64,000 nt of DNA from Pirellulimonas nuda (GTDB lineage Bacteria > Planctomycetota > Planctomycetia > Pirellulales > Lacipirellulaceae), in contig NZ_CP036291.1 in assembly GCF_007750855.1 (NCBI RefSeq), positions 5,244,905-5,308,904 on the forward strand, in the 5' to 3' direction. Of this stretch, positions 35,334-47,184 are shown one piece after another. The translations under genes and the position numbers were made by a program. How positions within the stretch are numbered: the first letter of the stretch is position 1; every line of letters begins with the position of its first letter. The notes below the pieces were generated by a model, which saw nothing but the letters and a program-made list of their open reading frames with translations, did no database searches and was not told the DNA's origin.

Positions 35334-35645
35334 CTACACGTAGCTGTCGAACACCCGCACCTGCTTCCAGCCCCCCTTAAAACGCTCTACGAACTCCAGG
35401 TGACGCGGGGAGGTCTGGTAGGCGTCGTGGGCCTCCTTCGACTCGAACACCGCGTGCAGGGCGACGTGGAACTCCTGGTCGTTCACCGGGCGGTCGAACT
35501 CCTCGCCCCGGGCGCCGGCGCTGAAGTAGGCCAGCCCCGGGTGGTTGGTGAGGTACTTCATGCAGCCGTCGACCAGCCCCTGGGCCTGGGCCGGGTCGTT
35601 GAGGGTGAAGAACACCATGTGGGCGAGCTGGTTGTCGTCTGCCAT
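35334..35645 (-). CDS. Dabb (stress-responsive A/B barrel) family protein
   Basis: A protein of 103 residues. The pattern L-A-H-M-V-F-F-T-L at the start, Y-F-S-A-G ending a strand, the F-H-V-A-L-H-A-V-F strand and H-L-E-F near the end fits the dimeric alpha/beta barrel Dabb fold. The family function is not generally known. The ATG at 35645 was chosen because it starts right before the first barrel strand. It lies 52 bases after ftsH in the same direction and may be cotranscribed with it. Confidence 0.82.
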   Translation of the reverse strand: MADDNQLAHMVFFTLNDPAQAQGLVDGCMKYLTNHPGLAYFSAGARGEEFDRPVNDQEFHVALHAVFESKEAHDAYQTSPRHLEFVERFKGGWKQVRVFDSYV

Positions 35646-35697
35646 CGGTCGGCCTGGGAGTAAGAGGAACGGGGAGGGAACGCCGGCGACCGGCGGC

Positions 35698-38064
<2,367 letters not shown>

Positions 38065-38167
38065 GTCGCGGGGCGTGGCGGGGGGTGGTCACGCCGACTC
38101 CTTTGCCGACGACCCGGGACATTGTAGCGCCCAAAGAGCCAAGGGCGAACCGGGGCCAACTCTGCGG

Positions 38168-38971
38168 CTACTCGGGCGCCTTTTGCTTGGTCAGACGGCC
38201 GTCGTCGAAGGTCTGCTCCACCACCTTGCCGTCTGCGCGCCACACCCGGGTGAGCCCGTCGCGTTTGCCGGCCACGAAGGTGATCTCGGCCCGCTTGTCG
38301 CCCGCCTCGTCCCACTCGGTTGCGACGCCGTTGAGCACGCCGTCCTCAAATGGGGTCTCCTGGGCCGGCGATCCGTCGACCCGCCAGGTCTTCCAAACCC
38401 CGGTGGGCTTGCCGTCGGCGTAGTGCTCTTCGCGGACCTTGACCAGCTCGGCCGACTCGTCGTCGGACGGGGCGTAGGTCACCCAGTCTCCCTTCCGCTT
38501 GCCCACGGCGTACTCGCCGTGGGAGAGCACGCGGCCCTGCGGGTCGAGGGTCTCGATCACGCCGTCCGGCTTGCCGTCGACGTAGGTCACCTTCTTCGCG
38601 ACCTCGCCGTTCTCGTGGTAGAAGACCCACTCGCCGACCGGGTCGTTCTTGGTGAACCGCCCCTCGGTGAACAACTGGCCGTTCTCAAAGTACTCCCGGT
38701 AGACGCCGTTGCTCTCGAAGCTGTCGTCGGAGTAGCGGGAGACCTCGCGTTCGAGCCGCGGCTTACCGTTCTCGTATTTGTCCGACTGCAGCTTGGTTTC
38801 GACCAGCGCGGGGGGCGGGGGCGTTTCGCCCTCGTTCAGGAACACCGGCGGGCCCGTGTAGGGCTCGATCTTTGTGTCGCGCGGCCCCGGCTGGGCCATC
38901 AGTCCCGGCGTGCAGGCAGCGGCAAGCAGGGCGAAAACGGAGAAAACGATCGTACGCAGACGTATCGGCAT
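38168..38971 (-). CDS. Exported MORN-repeat (YwqK-like) protein
   Basis: A protein of 267 residues with an N-terminal hydrophobic segment (about 6-22), probably a signal peptide; A-A-A-C could be a weak lipobox. The rest is a series of about 22-residue MORN-like units such as Y-F-E-N-G-Q-L-F-T-E-G, Y-H-E-N-G-E-V-A-K-K and Y-V-D-G-K-P-D-G. Such repeat proteins form curved beta sheets with unknown partners; YwqK relatives are called antitoxin-like in some annotation without proof. It is upstream of ftsH in the same direction with a 103-bp gap. Confidence 0.82.
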   Translation of the reverse strand: MPIRLRTIVFSVFALLAAACTPGLMAQPGPRDTKIEPYTGPPVFLNEGETPPPPALVETKLQSDKYENGKPRLEREVSRYSDDSFESNGVYREYFENGQLFTEGRFTKNDPVGEWVFYHENGEVAKKVTYVDGKPDGVIETLDPQGRVLSHGEYAVGKRKGDWVTYAPSDDESAELVKVREEHYADGKPTGVWKTWRVDGSPAQETPFEDGVLNGVATEWDEAGDKRAEITFVAGKRDGLTRVWRADGKVVEQTFDDGRLTKQKAPE

Positions 38972-39146
38972 GGCTTGTTGGATCGATCTAGAGTAGCGGA
39001 ACGGCTCTTGGACCCGGGACCGGCCCCGGGTTCACTATGGCGACGATTGCCCGCTTCGTCCACGCGGCGCAGCGGCCCGCGGGCGAAGCGGCGGCCGCGA
39101 CCGGCGCGGCTGAACCGGTTGTAGGGCCTGGCGCCGGGGCGGGCCG

Positions 39147-40442
39147 CTACGCGAGCCGCCAGCCGGCCGCCAGGGAGTGATTCTTGGGGACAACCAAGAT
39201 CCCGTCGCGGACCACGCAGTTTCGGCCCTCGCCGAGCTCGTCTTTGCCGGTCTCGTTCACTACCCGTACGCCCGCGGCCACCCGACAGTTCTTGTCGATG
39301 ATGGCTTTCTCCACAACACAGCCGGCCCCGAAGCCCAGCGGCGGCGTCCCGGGGTCGAGCGCCGCGAGGTCCGACGGGGTCTCGTAGTAGTCGGCGCCCA
39401 TGACGATCGAGTCGCGGATCACCGCATCGCGGCCGATCCGGCACCGCAGCCCGATGACGCTGTTCTCGATCACCGCGCCCGGCTCGATGACGCAGCCGTC
39501 GGCGATCAGGCTTTGGCGGATCTGGGCGCCGTCGACCCGCGTCGGGGGGAGGAACCGCGGCCGGGTGTAGATGGGGGCGTTCGACGTGGCCAGCTCGAAC
39601 GGCGAGTCGGGGCGGGCCATCGCCAGGTTCGACTCGTAGAACGACTTGATCGTGCCGATGTCTTCCCAGTACCCGTCGAACAGGTGCACCTGCACGCGGC
39701 GTTCGTTGATGGCGCGGGGGAAGATCTCCTTGCCGAAGTCGGACGAGTCGCTCTGCTCCAGCGCCTCGGTCAGCGTCTTGCGGTTGAACAGGTAGATCCC
39801 CATGCTCGCCAGGCAGTCGCGGCCCTTGCTGTCGACGCCGTGGGCGTCGATCCACTTGGGGTCCATCCGCACGCTATCGAGCAGCTCATCTGTCTTGGGC
39901 TTTTCGACGAAGCCGATCACCCGGCCGGTGTCGTCTACCCGCATGATGCCCAGCGCCGAGGCGTCCTTGCGGTCGACCGGGATCGCGGCGATCGAGACGT
40001 CGGCGCCGGCGGCCTGGTGCTCGGCCAGCATCTTGGCGTAGTCCATCCGGTAGAGCTGGTCGCCGGAGAGGATCAGCACGTACTCAAACTGCTGCGCCAG
40101 CAGGTAACGCAGGTTCTTGCGCACCGCGTCGGCCGTGCCCTGGTACCAGTCCAGCGACGCGTCGGCGTCCATCGTCTGCTGGGCGGCCAGGATCTCTACG
40201 AACCCGCCCCCGAACGCGTCGAAGCGGTAGGTGCCGCGGATGTGCTGGTGCAGGCTCACCGTCATGAACTGCGTCAGCACGAACACGTGGTTCAGCCCGC
40301 TGTTCAGGCAGTTGCTGATGGGGATGTCGATCAGCCGGTACTTGGCCGCCAGCGGCACCGCGGGCTTCGATCGGTACGAAGTAAGGGGTTGAAGGCGCGT
40401 GCCCCGCCCGCCACCCAGCACCACGGCAACAACGTTCTTCAT
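39147..40442 (-). CDS. glgC: Glucose-1-phosphate adenylyltransferase
   Basis: A protein of 431 residues that makes ADP-glucose for glycogen. The nucleotide-binding block L-G-G-G-R-G-T-R-L-Q-P-L-T is at residues 9-21, followed by Y-R-L-I-D-I-P-I-S-N-C, W-Y-Q-G-T-A-D-A-V near 99, and E-K-P near 178. The C-terminal half is a left-handed beta helix with hexapeptides. The block R-S-K-P-A-V-P-L-A is plant/cyanobacterial-like in this region. Alone rather than with other glg genes; 39000-39146 has no recognisable feature. Confidence 0.95.
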   Translation of the reverse strand: MKNVVAVVLGGGRGTRLQPLTSYRSKPAVPLAAKYRLIDIPISNCLNSGLNHVFVLTQFMTVSLHQHIRGTYRFDAFGGGFVEILAAQQTMDADASLDWYQGTADAVRKNLRYLLAQQFEYVLILSGDQLYRMDYAKMLAEHQAAGADVSIAAIPVDRKDASALGIMRVDDTGRVIGFVEKPKTDELLDSVRMDPKWIDAHGVDSKGRDCLASMGIYLFNRKTLTEALEQSDSSDFGKEIFPRAINERRVQVHLFDGYWEDIGTIKSFYESNLAMARPDSPFELATSNAPIYTRPRFLPPTRVDGAQIRQSLIADGCVIEPGAVIENSVIGLRCRIGRDAVIRDSIVMGADYYETPSDLAALDPGTPPLGFGAGCVVEKAIIDKNCRVAAGVRVVNETGKDELGEGRNCVVRDGILVVPKNHSLAAGWRLA

Positions 40443-40462
40443 GATGAGCTCTCTTAAGTTTG

Positions 40463-40532
40463 AACCGCCAAGGACGCCAAGAGCGCCAAGCTTGTCGGTT
40501 GTTTCTTGGCGCTCTTGGCGTCCTTGGCGGTT
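40463..40532. repeat. Perfect 28-bp inverted repeat between leuS and glgC
   Basis: Arms at 40463-40490 and 40505-40532 are exact complements, built of AAGGACGCC and AAGAGCGCC words, around a 14-base loop. The right arm's last base is the last base of the leuS stop codon. It lies in the spacer ahead of glgC and could end the leuS transcript, although no T-run is present. Confidence 0.9.
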
Positions 40533-43231
40533 TAATTCACGTCTTTTACGACAAGGTTGACCAGGCGGCCCGGCACAACGAGTTCTTTGACAAGTGTTTT
40601 GCCGGCGATAAGCTCCGCGATCCGCGGCTCGGCCTTGGCCGCCGCGAGCACCGCCGCGTTGTCGGCGTCGGCGGGGACGGTGATCTTGGCCCGCACCTTC
40701 CCGCCCACCTGCACCGGAAGCTCCACCGAGTCTTGCTTCAGGTGCGCCTCATCGTAAACCGGCCACGGCTCGTAGGCCAGCGTGCCGGCGTGGCCCCGTG
40801 TCGAACTACCCAGCGCCCGCCACAGCTCTTCCGCGATGTGCGGCGCGAACGGCGAGAGCAGCAGCACGAACGGCTCGATGCAGGCCCGCGGGCGGACCTC
40901 TTCTTTGTTGAAGAAGTTGACGAACTCCATCATCCGCGCGATCGCGGTGTTGAAGCTCAGCCGGTCGATGTCTTCGGTGACCGACTTGATCGTGGCGTGC
41001 AGCACCCGGAGCTGCTCGGGGGTAGGGGCCGCGTCCGTGACCTTGGCGTCCACCACGATCTCGTCCGCGGTCCAGTCCAGGCACAACCGCCAAACGCGGC
41101 CCAAGAAGTTGTAGACGCCGTTCACCCCCTCCATGCTCCAGGGCTTGGAGTCGGGGAGCGGGCCCATGAACATCTCGTACAGCCGCAGTGCGTCGGCGCC
41201 GTATTCGGCCACCACCTCGTCTGGGTTGACCGAGTTGCCCCGGCTCTTAGACATCTTCTCGTTGTTGGCGCCCAGGATCATCCCTTGGTTCACCAGCTTC
41301 TGGAACGGCTCCGCCGTGGAGACCACGCCGCGGTCGTACAGCACCTTGTGCCAGAAACGCGAGTACAGCAGGTGCAGCACCGCGTGCTCCGCCCCCCCGA
41401 TGTACAAGTCGACCGGCATCCAGGCTTTCTCGATCTCGGGGTCGACCGGCGCGTCTTCGTTCGCGGGGTCGAGGAACCGCAGGTAGTACCAGCAACTGCC
41501 GGCCCACTGCGGCATCGTGTTGGTCTCGCGCTTGTAGGGGACGGCGTCGATCTCGGGGTACAGCCAATCGTCGGGCGCCTTGTCGAGCGGCGGCTCGGGG
41601 CGGCCGTGCGGTTTGAAGTCGTCTAGGTGCGGCAGGTCGACCGGCAACTGGTCTTCGGGCACCGTGCGCACGCGGCCGGTGGCGCGGCCGTGGGCGTCTA
41701 GCTCGTGCAGGATGGGGAACGGCTCGCCCCAGAACCGCTGCCGGCTGAAGAGCCAGTCGCGCAGCTTGTAGTTCACCGCCTGACGGCCGACGCCGTGCTC
41801 GGCGAGCCAAACGGTGATGTTGTTCTTGAAGTCGGCCGTCGCGGTGCCGTCGAACGGGCCGGAGTTGATCGCCACGCCGAGCCCGGGGTAGACCCGTTTG
41901 CCGGCCAGCACCTCGGCGCGCTCGTCCGCCGTCACGGCGTCGCCCGGGTCGACTACCGCGCGGATCGGGATGTTGTACTGCCGGGCGAACTCGAAGTCGC
42001 GCTCGTCGTGCGCCGGCACCGCCATGATGGCGCCGGTGCCGTAGCTGATGAGCACGTAGTCGGCGATCCAGATCGGGACCTTCTCTTGATTCACCGGGTT
42101 CGTGGCGTACGAACCGGTGAACACCCCCGACTTCTCCTTGGCCAGCTCGGTGCGGTCCAGGTCGCTCTTGAGCGAGGCCTCGCGTACGTACCGGGCCACC
42201 GCGTCGGCGTTCTCCGGCGTGGTGAGCGCGCCGACCAGCGGGTGCTCGGGGGCGATCACCATGTAGGTGGCCCCGTACAGCGTGTCGGGACGCGTGGTGT
42301 ACACACGCAGCGAGTTCGAGGCGGGCTTCTCGGGGAAACCCGCTGACCGTAGGTCGCCGGCCGCCGGCTGCGCCGCGGCTGTGCCAGAGCTGACCGCGGA
42401 AAGCTGTTCGCTGACAGCCAGCTTGAAGTCAACCTCTGCCCCCGTGCTGCGGCCGATCCAGTTGCGCTGCAGCGCCTTGACCCCCTCGGGCCAGTCGAGC
42501 TCGTCCAGCCCCTCGGAGAGCCGGTCGGCGTAGGCCGTGATCCGCAGCATCCATTGGCGCAGCGGGCGCCGCTCTACCGGGTGCCCGCCCCGTTCGCTCT
42601 TGCCGTCGACGATCTCTTCGTTGGCCAGCACCGTGCCCAGCGCCGGGCACCAGTTCACCGGCGCCTCGCTCTGGTAGGCCAAACGGCGCTCGTCGACCCA
42701 CTTGCGGGCGAAGTCTTCGCCCAGCGACTGCACCTCTGCGGGGATCTCCAGCTCCGTGATCGGGCGCCCGCGCTGCTGCTGCTTATCGAACCAGGTGTCG
42801 TAGAGCTGCAAGAAGATCCACTGCGTCCAGCGGACGTAGGGCACGTCCGTGGTGGCCAGCTCGCGTTCCCAGTCGTAGCTAAACCCCAGCGACTTGAGCT
42901 GCCGGCGGAAGGTGCTGATGTTCTTTTCGGTCTGCGAGCGCGGGTGCTCGCCCGTCTTGATGGCGTGCTCCTCGGCCGGCAGGCCGAAGGCGTCGAAGCC
43001 CATCGGGTGCAGCACGCTCACCCCCCGCATCCGCGCCGATCGGCAAACGATGTCGGTGGCCGTGTACCCCTCGGGGTGCCCCACGTGCAGGCCGTCGCCG
43101 CTGGGGTAGGGGAACATGTCCAGCACGTACAGCTTCTTTTCGCCCGGCATCTCGGGCGCACGGAACGTCTTGTGCTCGTCCCAGTAGGCCTGCCACTTGG
43201 GCTCGATGGTCGCGGGGTTGTAGCGGGGCAT
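40532..43231 (-). CDS. leuS: Leucyl-tRNA synthetase
   Basis: A protein of 899 residues that charges tRNA-Leu, with editing. The N-terminal [11 protein letters not shown], the HIGH-type motif in [11 protein letters not shown], the editing domain with T-T-R-P-D-T-L-Y-G, the D-E-R-D motif and the K-M-S-K-S motif are all readable. A serine/alanine-rich insert of about 25 residues occurs before the editing domain. The first 91 bases of the coding end (43143-43233) are repeated exactly at 44024-44114. The stop lies at the edge of an inverted repeat. Confidence 0.97.
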   Translation of the reverse strand: MPRYNPATIEPKWQAYWDEHKTFRAPEMPGEKKLYVLDMFPYPSGDGLHVGHPEGYTATDIVCRSARMRGVSVLHPMGFDAFGLPAEEHAIKTGEHPRSQTEKNISTFRRQLKSLGFSYDWERELATTDVPYVRWTQWIFLQLYDTWFDKQQQRGRPITELEIPAEVQSLGEDFARKWVDERRLAYQSEAPVNWCPALGTVLANEEIVDGKSERGGHPVERRPLRQWMLRITAYADRLSEGLDELDWPEGVKALQRNWIGRSTGAEVDFKLAVSEQLSAVSSGTAAAQPAAGDLRSAGFPEKPASNSLRVYTTRPDTLYGATYMVIAPEHPLVGALTTPENADAVARYVREASLKSDLDRTELAKEKSGVFTGSYATNPVNQEKVPIWIADYVLISYGTGAIMAVPAHDERDFEFARQYNIPIRAVVDPGDAVTADERAEVLAGKRVYPGLGVAINSGPFDGTATADFKNNITVWLAEHGVGRQAVNYKLRDWLFSRQRFWGEPFPILHELDAHGRATGRVRTVPEDQLPVDLPHLDDFKPHGRPEPPLDKAPDDWLYPEIDAVPYKRETNTMPQWAGSCWYYLRFLDPANEDAPVDPEIEKAWMPVDLYIGGAEHAVLHLLYSRFWHKVLYDRGVVSTAEPFQKLVNQGMILGANNEKMSKSRGNSVNPDEVVAEYGADALRLYEMFMGPLPDSKPWSMEGVNGVYNFLGRVWRLCLDWTADEIVVDAKVTDAAPTPEQLRVLHATIKSVTEDIDRLSFNTAIARMMEFVNFFNKEEVRPRACIEPFVLLLSPFAPHIAEELWRALGSSTRGHAGTLAYEPWPVYDEAHLKQDSVELPVQVGGKVRAKITVPADADNAAVLAAAKAEPRIAELIAGKTLVKELVVPGRLVNLVVKDVN

Positions 43232-43233
43232 TG
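43143..43233. repeat. 91-bp direct duplication, copy at the true leuS start
   Basis: This stretch covers the leuS ATG and 29 following codons plus two bases upstream. It is identical to 44024-44114, with no similarity just outside on the leuS-body side. The 790 bases between the copies carry one unknown gene. Confidence 0.95.
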
Positions 43234-43260
43234 AGGGTGCGGAATGAGGAAAATGGTAGT

Positions 43261-43956
43261 TTAGGAATCTTGAGTCGTCGTGGAATCTGCCGCGCCGTTC
43301 CTGCGTAGCATCCACACTGCGCCTGCGACGAGCAATGCGACGCCACCAGCGATCATTCCACTGCTTGCCGCTACAGAGGTAGGTCGGCGACCGGCCTCCA
43401 GTAGCAGCAGATCGTCGAGGTCGAGGCCTGGAAAACCCTCAGACATTAGTTTCTTCTCGTCGCTGCCCAGCCCTTCGATTCGACTCACAACTAACCCTTG
43501 GACCGAATTGCGCCCCTCAAGCCCGCTCGGGATATCTCCGACAGTCTTGAACTCCTTGGTCCTGACCAAGACCTTGAACCCATCAAGTGCAGGAAGTTCT
43601 TGGTCGGTAAGCTTGTCTAGGCTGCCATACTCCGCTTCCAACGCACTAATCGTACGCACGTATTCGTGGTCATAGGACATCACCGGGTAGTAGCACCAAG
43701 TGCACTTTGTTCGTTCGTCAAGCTCTTTGCCGCCGTTGCCTGTCCATTTCTCGTACTCGTAGATTGCAGCCCCGAATACCGCGACATGCTCGGAAAGCAG
43801 CCAGTGGTTGTTGTCAATGATCGCGCCCGACTCGACTTCTGCTAAATCAACTCCGACTGGCTCCGGCGTGGAAGACATGCCGACTCGCAGCTCCTGGATA
43901 CCGAAGTAGGCAAGGACTGCGCCTCCGAGCACTACCAAAGCTTTGGTTCTAAACAT
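43261..43956 (-). CDS. Unknown membrane-anchored protein inserted at leuS
   Basis: A protein of 231 residues of no recognised family. There is one hydrophobic segment near the N-terminus (6-20) and one near the C-terminus (about 198-218), with a soluble acidic region between them that includes C-T-W-C. GC content is clearly lower than in the flanking genes. It lies between the two copies of a 91-bp leuS start duplication, 30 bases upstream of leuS in the same direction, so it may be cotranscribed with leuS. The layout suggests that it arrived by insertion. Confidence 0.72.
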   Translation of the reverse strand: MFRTKALVVLGGAVLAYFGIQELRVGMSSTPEPVGVDLAEVESGAIIDNNHWLLSEHVAVFGAAIYEYEKWTGNGGKELDERTKCTWCYYPVMSYDHEYVRTISALEAEYGSLDKLTDQELPALDGFKVLVRTKEFKTVGDIPSGLEGRNSVQGLVVSRIEGLGSDEKKLMSEGFPGLDLDDLLLLEAGRRPTSVAASSGMIAGGVALLVAGAVWMLRRNGAADSTTTQDS

Positions 43957-43968
43957 TTGGGCCGGTTC

Positions 43969-44112
43969 CTATCTTCGAGAATGGCGTCGGTATCGCATCC
44001 GACAGCCCGCTCTGGCCGGCGTCCCCGGCATCTCGGGCGCACGGAACGTCTTGTGCTCGTCCCAGTAGGCCTGCCACTTGGGCTCGATGGTCGCGGGGTT
44101 GTAGCGGGGCAT
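43969..44112 (-). pseudogene. Truncated copy of the leuS start
   Basis: The duplicated fragment keeps the leuS ATG and the first 30 codons in frame, then runs into unrelated sequence and stops after 47 codons, 13 bases before the ATG of the inserted gene. It is therefore translated-looking but lacks all catalytic parts. It probably marks the original leuS 5' end with its promoter upstream, as the region beyond 44114 is unlike the current 29-bp leuS leader. Confidence 0.85.
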
Positions 44113-44197
44113 TGGGGAAGAACAGGGAGTACGGGCTGCGGAATGGATAGCCCACAGAGTCTAACGCTGAGCCCTTCCGGCCGAAACCGATGGCGGC

Positions 44198-44264
44198 GTA
44201 GGGTGCACGCAGTGCACGAGGGGCGGTATCAACGCTGCCGCTTGGTGCACTGCGTGCACCCTAC
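44198..44264. repeat. Perfect 20-bp inverted repeat upstream of homoserine dehydrogenase
   Basis: GTAGGGTGCACGCAGTGCAC at 44198-44217 is matched exactly by its complement at 44245-44264. The sequence lies between the leuS fragment (leftward) and hom (rightward), only 24-33 bases before the hom start. A regulatory effect is possible, but the wording is of the dispersed-repeat kind. Confidence 0.85.
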
Positions 44265-44287
44265 ACCTTCGCCGTCCGCAAACTACG

Positions 44288-45595
44288 ATGGACCCTATGG
44301 AAAAGACCAAAGTCGCCCTGATCGGGCTCGGAACCGTGGGCGCCGGCGTCGCCCGGCTGCTGCTCGACCACGGCGACCGCACCGCCCGGCACGCCGGCCG
44401 CGTGCTGTGGCTCGAGAAGGCGGTCGTCCGCGACCTCAAAAAGGCCCGCGGCTGCCAGCTACCCGAGGGCGTGCTGACCGACCGCCTGGAAGACGTGATC
44501 GACGACCCCGAGATCAAGGTCGTCTGCCAGCTCATCGGCGGCATCGAGCCGGCCCGCAGCATCATGCTCCGCCTGCTCGAGGCGGGCAAAGACGTGGTGA
44601 CCGCCAACAAGGCGCTGATGGCCGAGCACGGCCCAGAGCTGTGCGACGCCGCCCGCGAGCTGGGCCGATCGATCGCCTTCGAGGCCTCGGTGGCCGGCGG
44701 CGTGCCGATTATCGCCAATCTGTCGACCTGCCTGTCGGCCAACCAGGTAGAGTCGCTGGCCGGCATCCTCAACGGCACCAGCAACTTCATCCTCACCAAG
44801 ATGCACGCCGACGGGGTCCCCTACAGCGAGGTGGTGGCCGAAGCCCAGCGGCTGGGCTACGCCGAGGCCGACCCCGCGATGGACGTCGACGGCTCTGACG
44901 CCGCCCAGAAGCTGGCGATCCTGGCCCACCTGGCGTTCGGCGCCCGCGTCGACTGGAAAGACATCCCCCGCAGCGGCATCGATACGCTCGACCTGGCCGA
45001 CGTCCGCTACGCCCGCGAGATGGGATACACCATCAAGCTGCTAGCGGTCGCCGAGCTCGACCGCAGCGAGGCGCTGGAGCTGCACGTCACCCCAACGCTG
45101 CTGCGGGACGGCTCGCCGCTGGCGGAGGTGTCGGGCCCCTACAACGCGATCCGCGTCGTGGGCGACGCGGTCGGCCCGCTGTTCTTCCACGGCCAGGGCG
45201 CCGGGCAGATGCCGACCGCCAGCGCCGTGGTGGCCGACCTGGTCGACACCTGCGTGGGGCGGACGGCGATCACGTTCCGCTCGCTCGAGCTGTGGAGCAA
45301 CCGCCCCGCACGCGTCTCGTCGGCCGACTACGCCGACGCCGAGGGGCGTTTCTACCTGCGGGCGATGGTAGACGACCACCCGGGGGTGCTGGCGAAGATC
45401 ACCGCGGCGCTGGGCGCGAGCGAGATCTCGATCGCCAGCGTGCTGCAGCACGAGCCCAAGGAGAAAGGGGCGCCGGTCTCGCTGGTGATCATGACCCACA
45501 CCACCACCGAGGGCGCCGCCGGCCGGGCCTGTGCGGCGATCGCCGCGCTCGACTGCGTGCGCGGCGAGGTGGTGCGCTTGTGGGTGCGGGACTAG
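44288..45595 (+). CDS. hom: Homoserine dehydrogenase with ACT domain
   Basis: A protein of 435 residues (432 from the second ATG at 44297) that reduces aspartate semialdehyde to homoserine. The nucleotide fold G-L-G-T-V-G-A-G-V-A begins near residue 13, the catalytic-domain block G-I-L-N-G-T-S-N-F-I-L-T and the E-A-D-P-x-x-D-V-D-G-S-D-A motif are present, and a C-terminal ACT domain from about 350 could sense threonine. The organisation is that of monofunctional Hom. The stop is one base from the stop of the convergent lipoprotein gene. Confidence 0.95.
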   Translation: MDPMEKTKVALIGLGTVGAGVARLLLDHGDRTARHAGRVLWLEKAVVRDLKKARGCQLPEGVLTDRLEDVIDDPEIKVVCQLIGGIEPARSIMLRLLEAGKDVVTANKALMAEHGPELCDAARELGRSIAFEASVAGGVPIIANLSTCLSANQVESLAGILNGTSNFILTKMHADGVPYSEVVAEAQRLGYAEADPAMDVDGSDAAQKLAILAHLAFGARVDWKDIPRSGIDTLDLADVRYAREMGYTIKLLAVAELDRSEALELHVTPTLLRDGSPLAEVSGPYNAIRVVGDAVGPLFFHGQGAGQMPTASAVVADLVDTCVGRTAITFRSLELWSNRPARVSSADYADAEGRFYLRAMVDDHPGVLAKITAALGASEISIASVLQHEPKEKGAPVSLVIMTHTTTEGAAGRACAAIAALDCVRGEVVRLWVRD

Positions 45596-45596
45596 C

Positions 45597-46013
45597 CTAG
45601 CCCGCGTTGTTGATCTTCGGCCCCTTGGCCTTGCCGGGCTGCAGCTCTAGGTCGATCGTGTTCTTGCCGGGCTTGACCTCAACTTGAAAGTCGTCCGGCA
45701 GCTCGCCCGGCACTGGTTTGCTGCGGTCGGAGCTGGTGATCGACACCTTGTGCTTGCCCACCGCCGCGCCGTCGTTGGCGTTGGTCGTGGTGAGGCGGTA
45801 CTGCCCCTGGCTATCGACCTCGCCAAACGCGGCCTTGGTGGCGGCGTAACTTTCTCCTGGGGGCGGCACCGGGCGGAAGTAGACGACCACGCCTGTCACC
45901 GGCGCGCCGTTAAACGACACCGTGCCCGAGACGTCCCCCATCGACGCGCCGCCGCAGCCGGAACACAACACAATGCCAAGCAGGGCGACGCCCGCCAACG
46001 TAGTACGCATCAA
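45597..46013 (-). CDS. Lipoprotein with carboxypeptidase-regulatory-like domain
   Basis: A protein of 138 residues starting with a signal peptide ending in the lipobox L-C-S-G-C. After it, V-S-G-T-V-S-F-N-G-A-P-V-T-G-V-V-V-Y-F-R-P and the following strands fit a CarboxypepD_reg-like beta sandwich, common in short planctomycete lipoproteins lying next to DUF1559 genes, as here. Function unknown; possibly cotranscribed with the DUF1559 gene 22 bases upstream. Two adjacent ATGs serve as possible starts. Confidence 0.82.
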   Translation of the reverse strand: MMRTTLAGVALLGIVLCSGCGGASMGDVSGTVSFNGAPVTGVVVYFRPVPPPGESYAATKAAFGEVDSQGQYRLTTTNANDGAAVGKHKVSITSSDRSKPVPGELPDDFQVEVKPGKNTIDLELQPGKAKGPKINNAG

Positions 46014-46035
46014 ATCCAGCGCCTCAAGAAAGAGA

Positions 46036-47070
46036 TCAGAATTCTAGCAGGGTCTCACCGCCGGCCCGCGTGCCGAGGCCCGCGTAGACCTCCCAGTCGA
46101 TGGACTCGGTGATGAAGTGGCCAGAGCCGTCGCAGAAGCCATAGACCGCGCCTCCGGGGTGGGCGCTGCTGGCCGCGTCGCGGTCGAACCAGTTCACGGC
46201 CGCCCGGTCGAGGGCCCACATGTTGAAGAGCGTATCGTCCTTGTCACCATGAGTTCCAGGCCAAGTAGGCCAGCGGTACTGCCCGTCGTCGGTCCCTTTG
46301 TTGGTTTCCCAGAGTTCAACGTTGCTCGGGATGTTGGCCGGCGGCACCAGCATCTCTACCTCGCCGATGATGATCGTGTGTGACGTGCCGTCGGTGATCT
46401 TGCGGATGCTGGTCGGCTTCTCGATACGGTCGGGAGAACCCGGATACAGAACGCCGATTAGTTGTCCGATCGGGATCGCATTGCTTTGCCCGGCGAGCGT
46501 GAAGTTGAGCGACTGCGTGGTCGCCAAGCCATTGTTTCCGCCGTTGTCTCGCACCCCGCGGCAGCCGCGGTAGTTCGACGTGCCAAACTGCAGCGGGTTG
46601 CGCGAGTTGGCAAGAGCCGGGTCGGTGTCTGCCTCGGCCATCTGGGACGAGGGGCAGCGGAACGCGGGCTTCGATTGGCGCACGATTTCTTGTACCGCCA
46701 GCGGCGCCTGCGTTCCGGGGGTGTTGGACTTCAATACCAAGAAGTCGTAGATCGTGTCATAGGTCGGCTGCTCTTCCATGTGCGGAAGGATGTCGGTGAT
46801 CCACGACGGCCCGGTCCGGCCGTTGGCGGGGATGCTGGTGCCGTTCGGAAAGGCCTGCGCGGTGTCGTGGTGCAACTGCAACCCCAGCAGCAACTGCTTC
46901 TCGATGTTGATGCACTGCGTGCGGCGCGCCGCCTCGCGCGCCGCCTGCACCGCCGGCAGCAACAACGCCACCAAGATGCCGATGATAGCGATCACTACCA
47001 ACAGCTCAACCAACGTAAACCCCGCCGACCGCTGGAGGGCGCGACGCAACCGCGAAGTCGGAACATGCAT
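46036..47070 (-). CDS. DUF1559 family pseudopilin-like protein
   Basis: A protein of 344 residues with a type IV pilin-like N-terminus: basic leader, then G-F-T-L-V-E-L-L-V-V-I-A-I-I-G-I-L and A-R-E-A-A-R-R. The G-F processing site for a prepilin peptidase is at residues 17-18. The DUF1559 body has conserved cysteines and ends in the H-(x)-D-G type block S-A-H-P-G-G-A-V-Y-G-F-C-D-G-S. The family is expanded to many copies in planctomycetes; a role in a secretion or fibre system is assumed. It is followed by a small lipoprotein gene, a frequent partner. Confidence 0.93.
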   Translation of the reverse strand: MHVPTSRLRRALQRSAGFTLVELLVVIAIIGILVALLLPAVQAAREAARRTQCINIEKQLLLGLQLHHDTAQAFPNGTSIPANGRTGPSWITDILPHMEEQPTYDTIYDFLVLKSNTPGTQAPLAVQEIVRQSKPAFRCPSSQMAEADTDPALANSRNPLQFGTSNYRGCRGVRDNGGNNGLATTQSLNFTLAGQSNAIPIGQLIGVLYPGSPDRIEKPTSIRKITDGTSHTIIIGEVEMLVPPANIPSNVELWETNKGTDDGQYRWPTWPGTHGDKDDTLFNMWALDRAAVNWFDRDAASSAHPGGAVYGFCDGSGHFITESIDWEVYAGLGTRAGGETLLEF

Positions 47071-47184
47071 CGAAAGCGTGTCCTGTGCAGCCGAGAGTCA
47101 ATGAGAAGAAGAGTGAACGGCCACGGGCGCTCGGCAAAGCCACCCGCGGGTTCGTATTCAATAAACAAATAATCTCTTTCGATG

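Noticed and set aside
44024-44114. A second leucyl-tRNA synthetase gene
   Set aside because: Only the first 30 codons are present; the frame ends after 47 codons.
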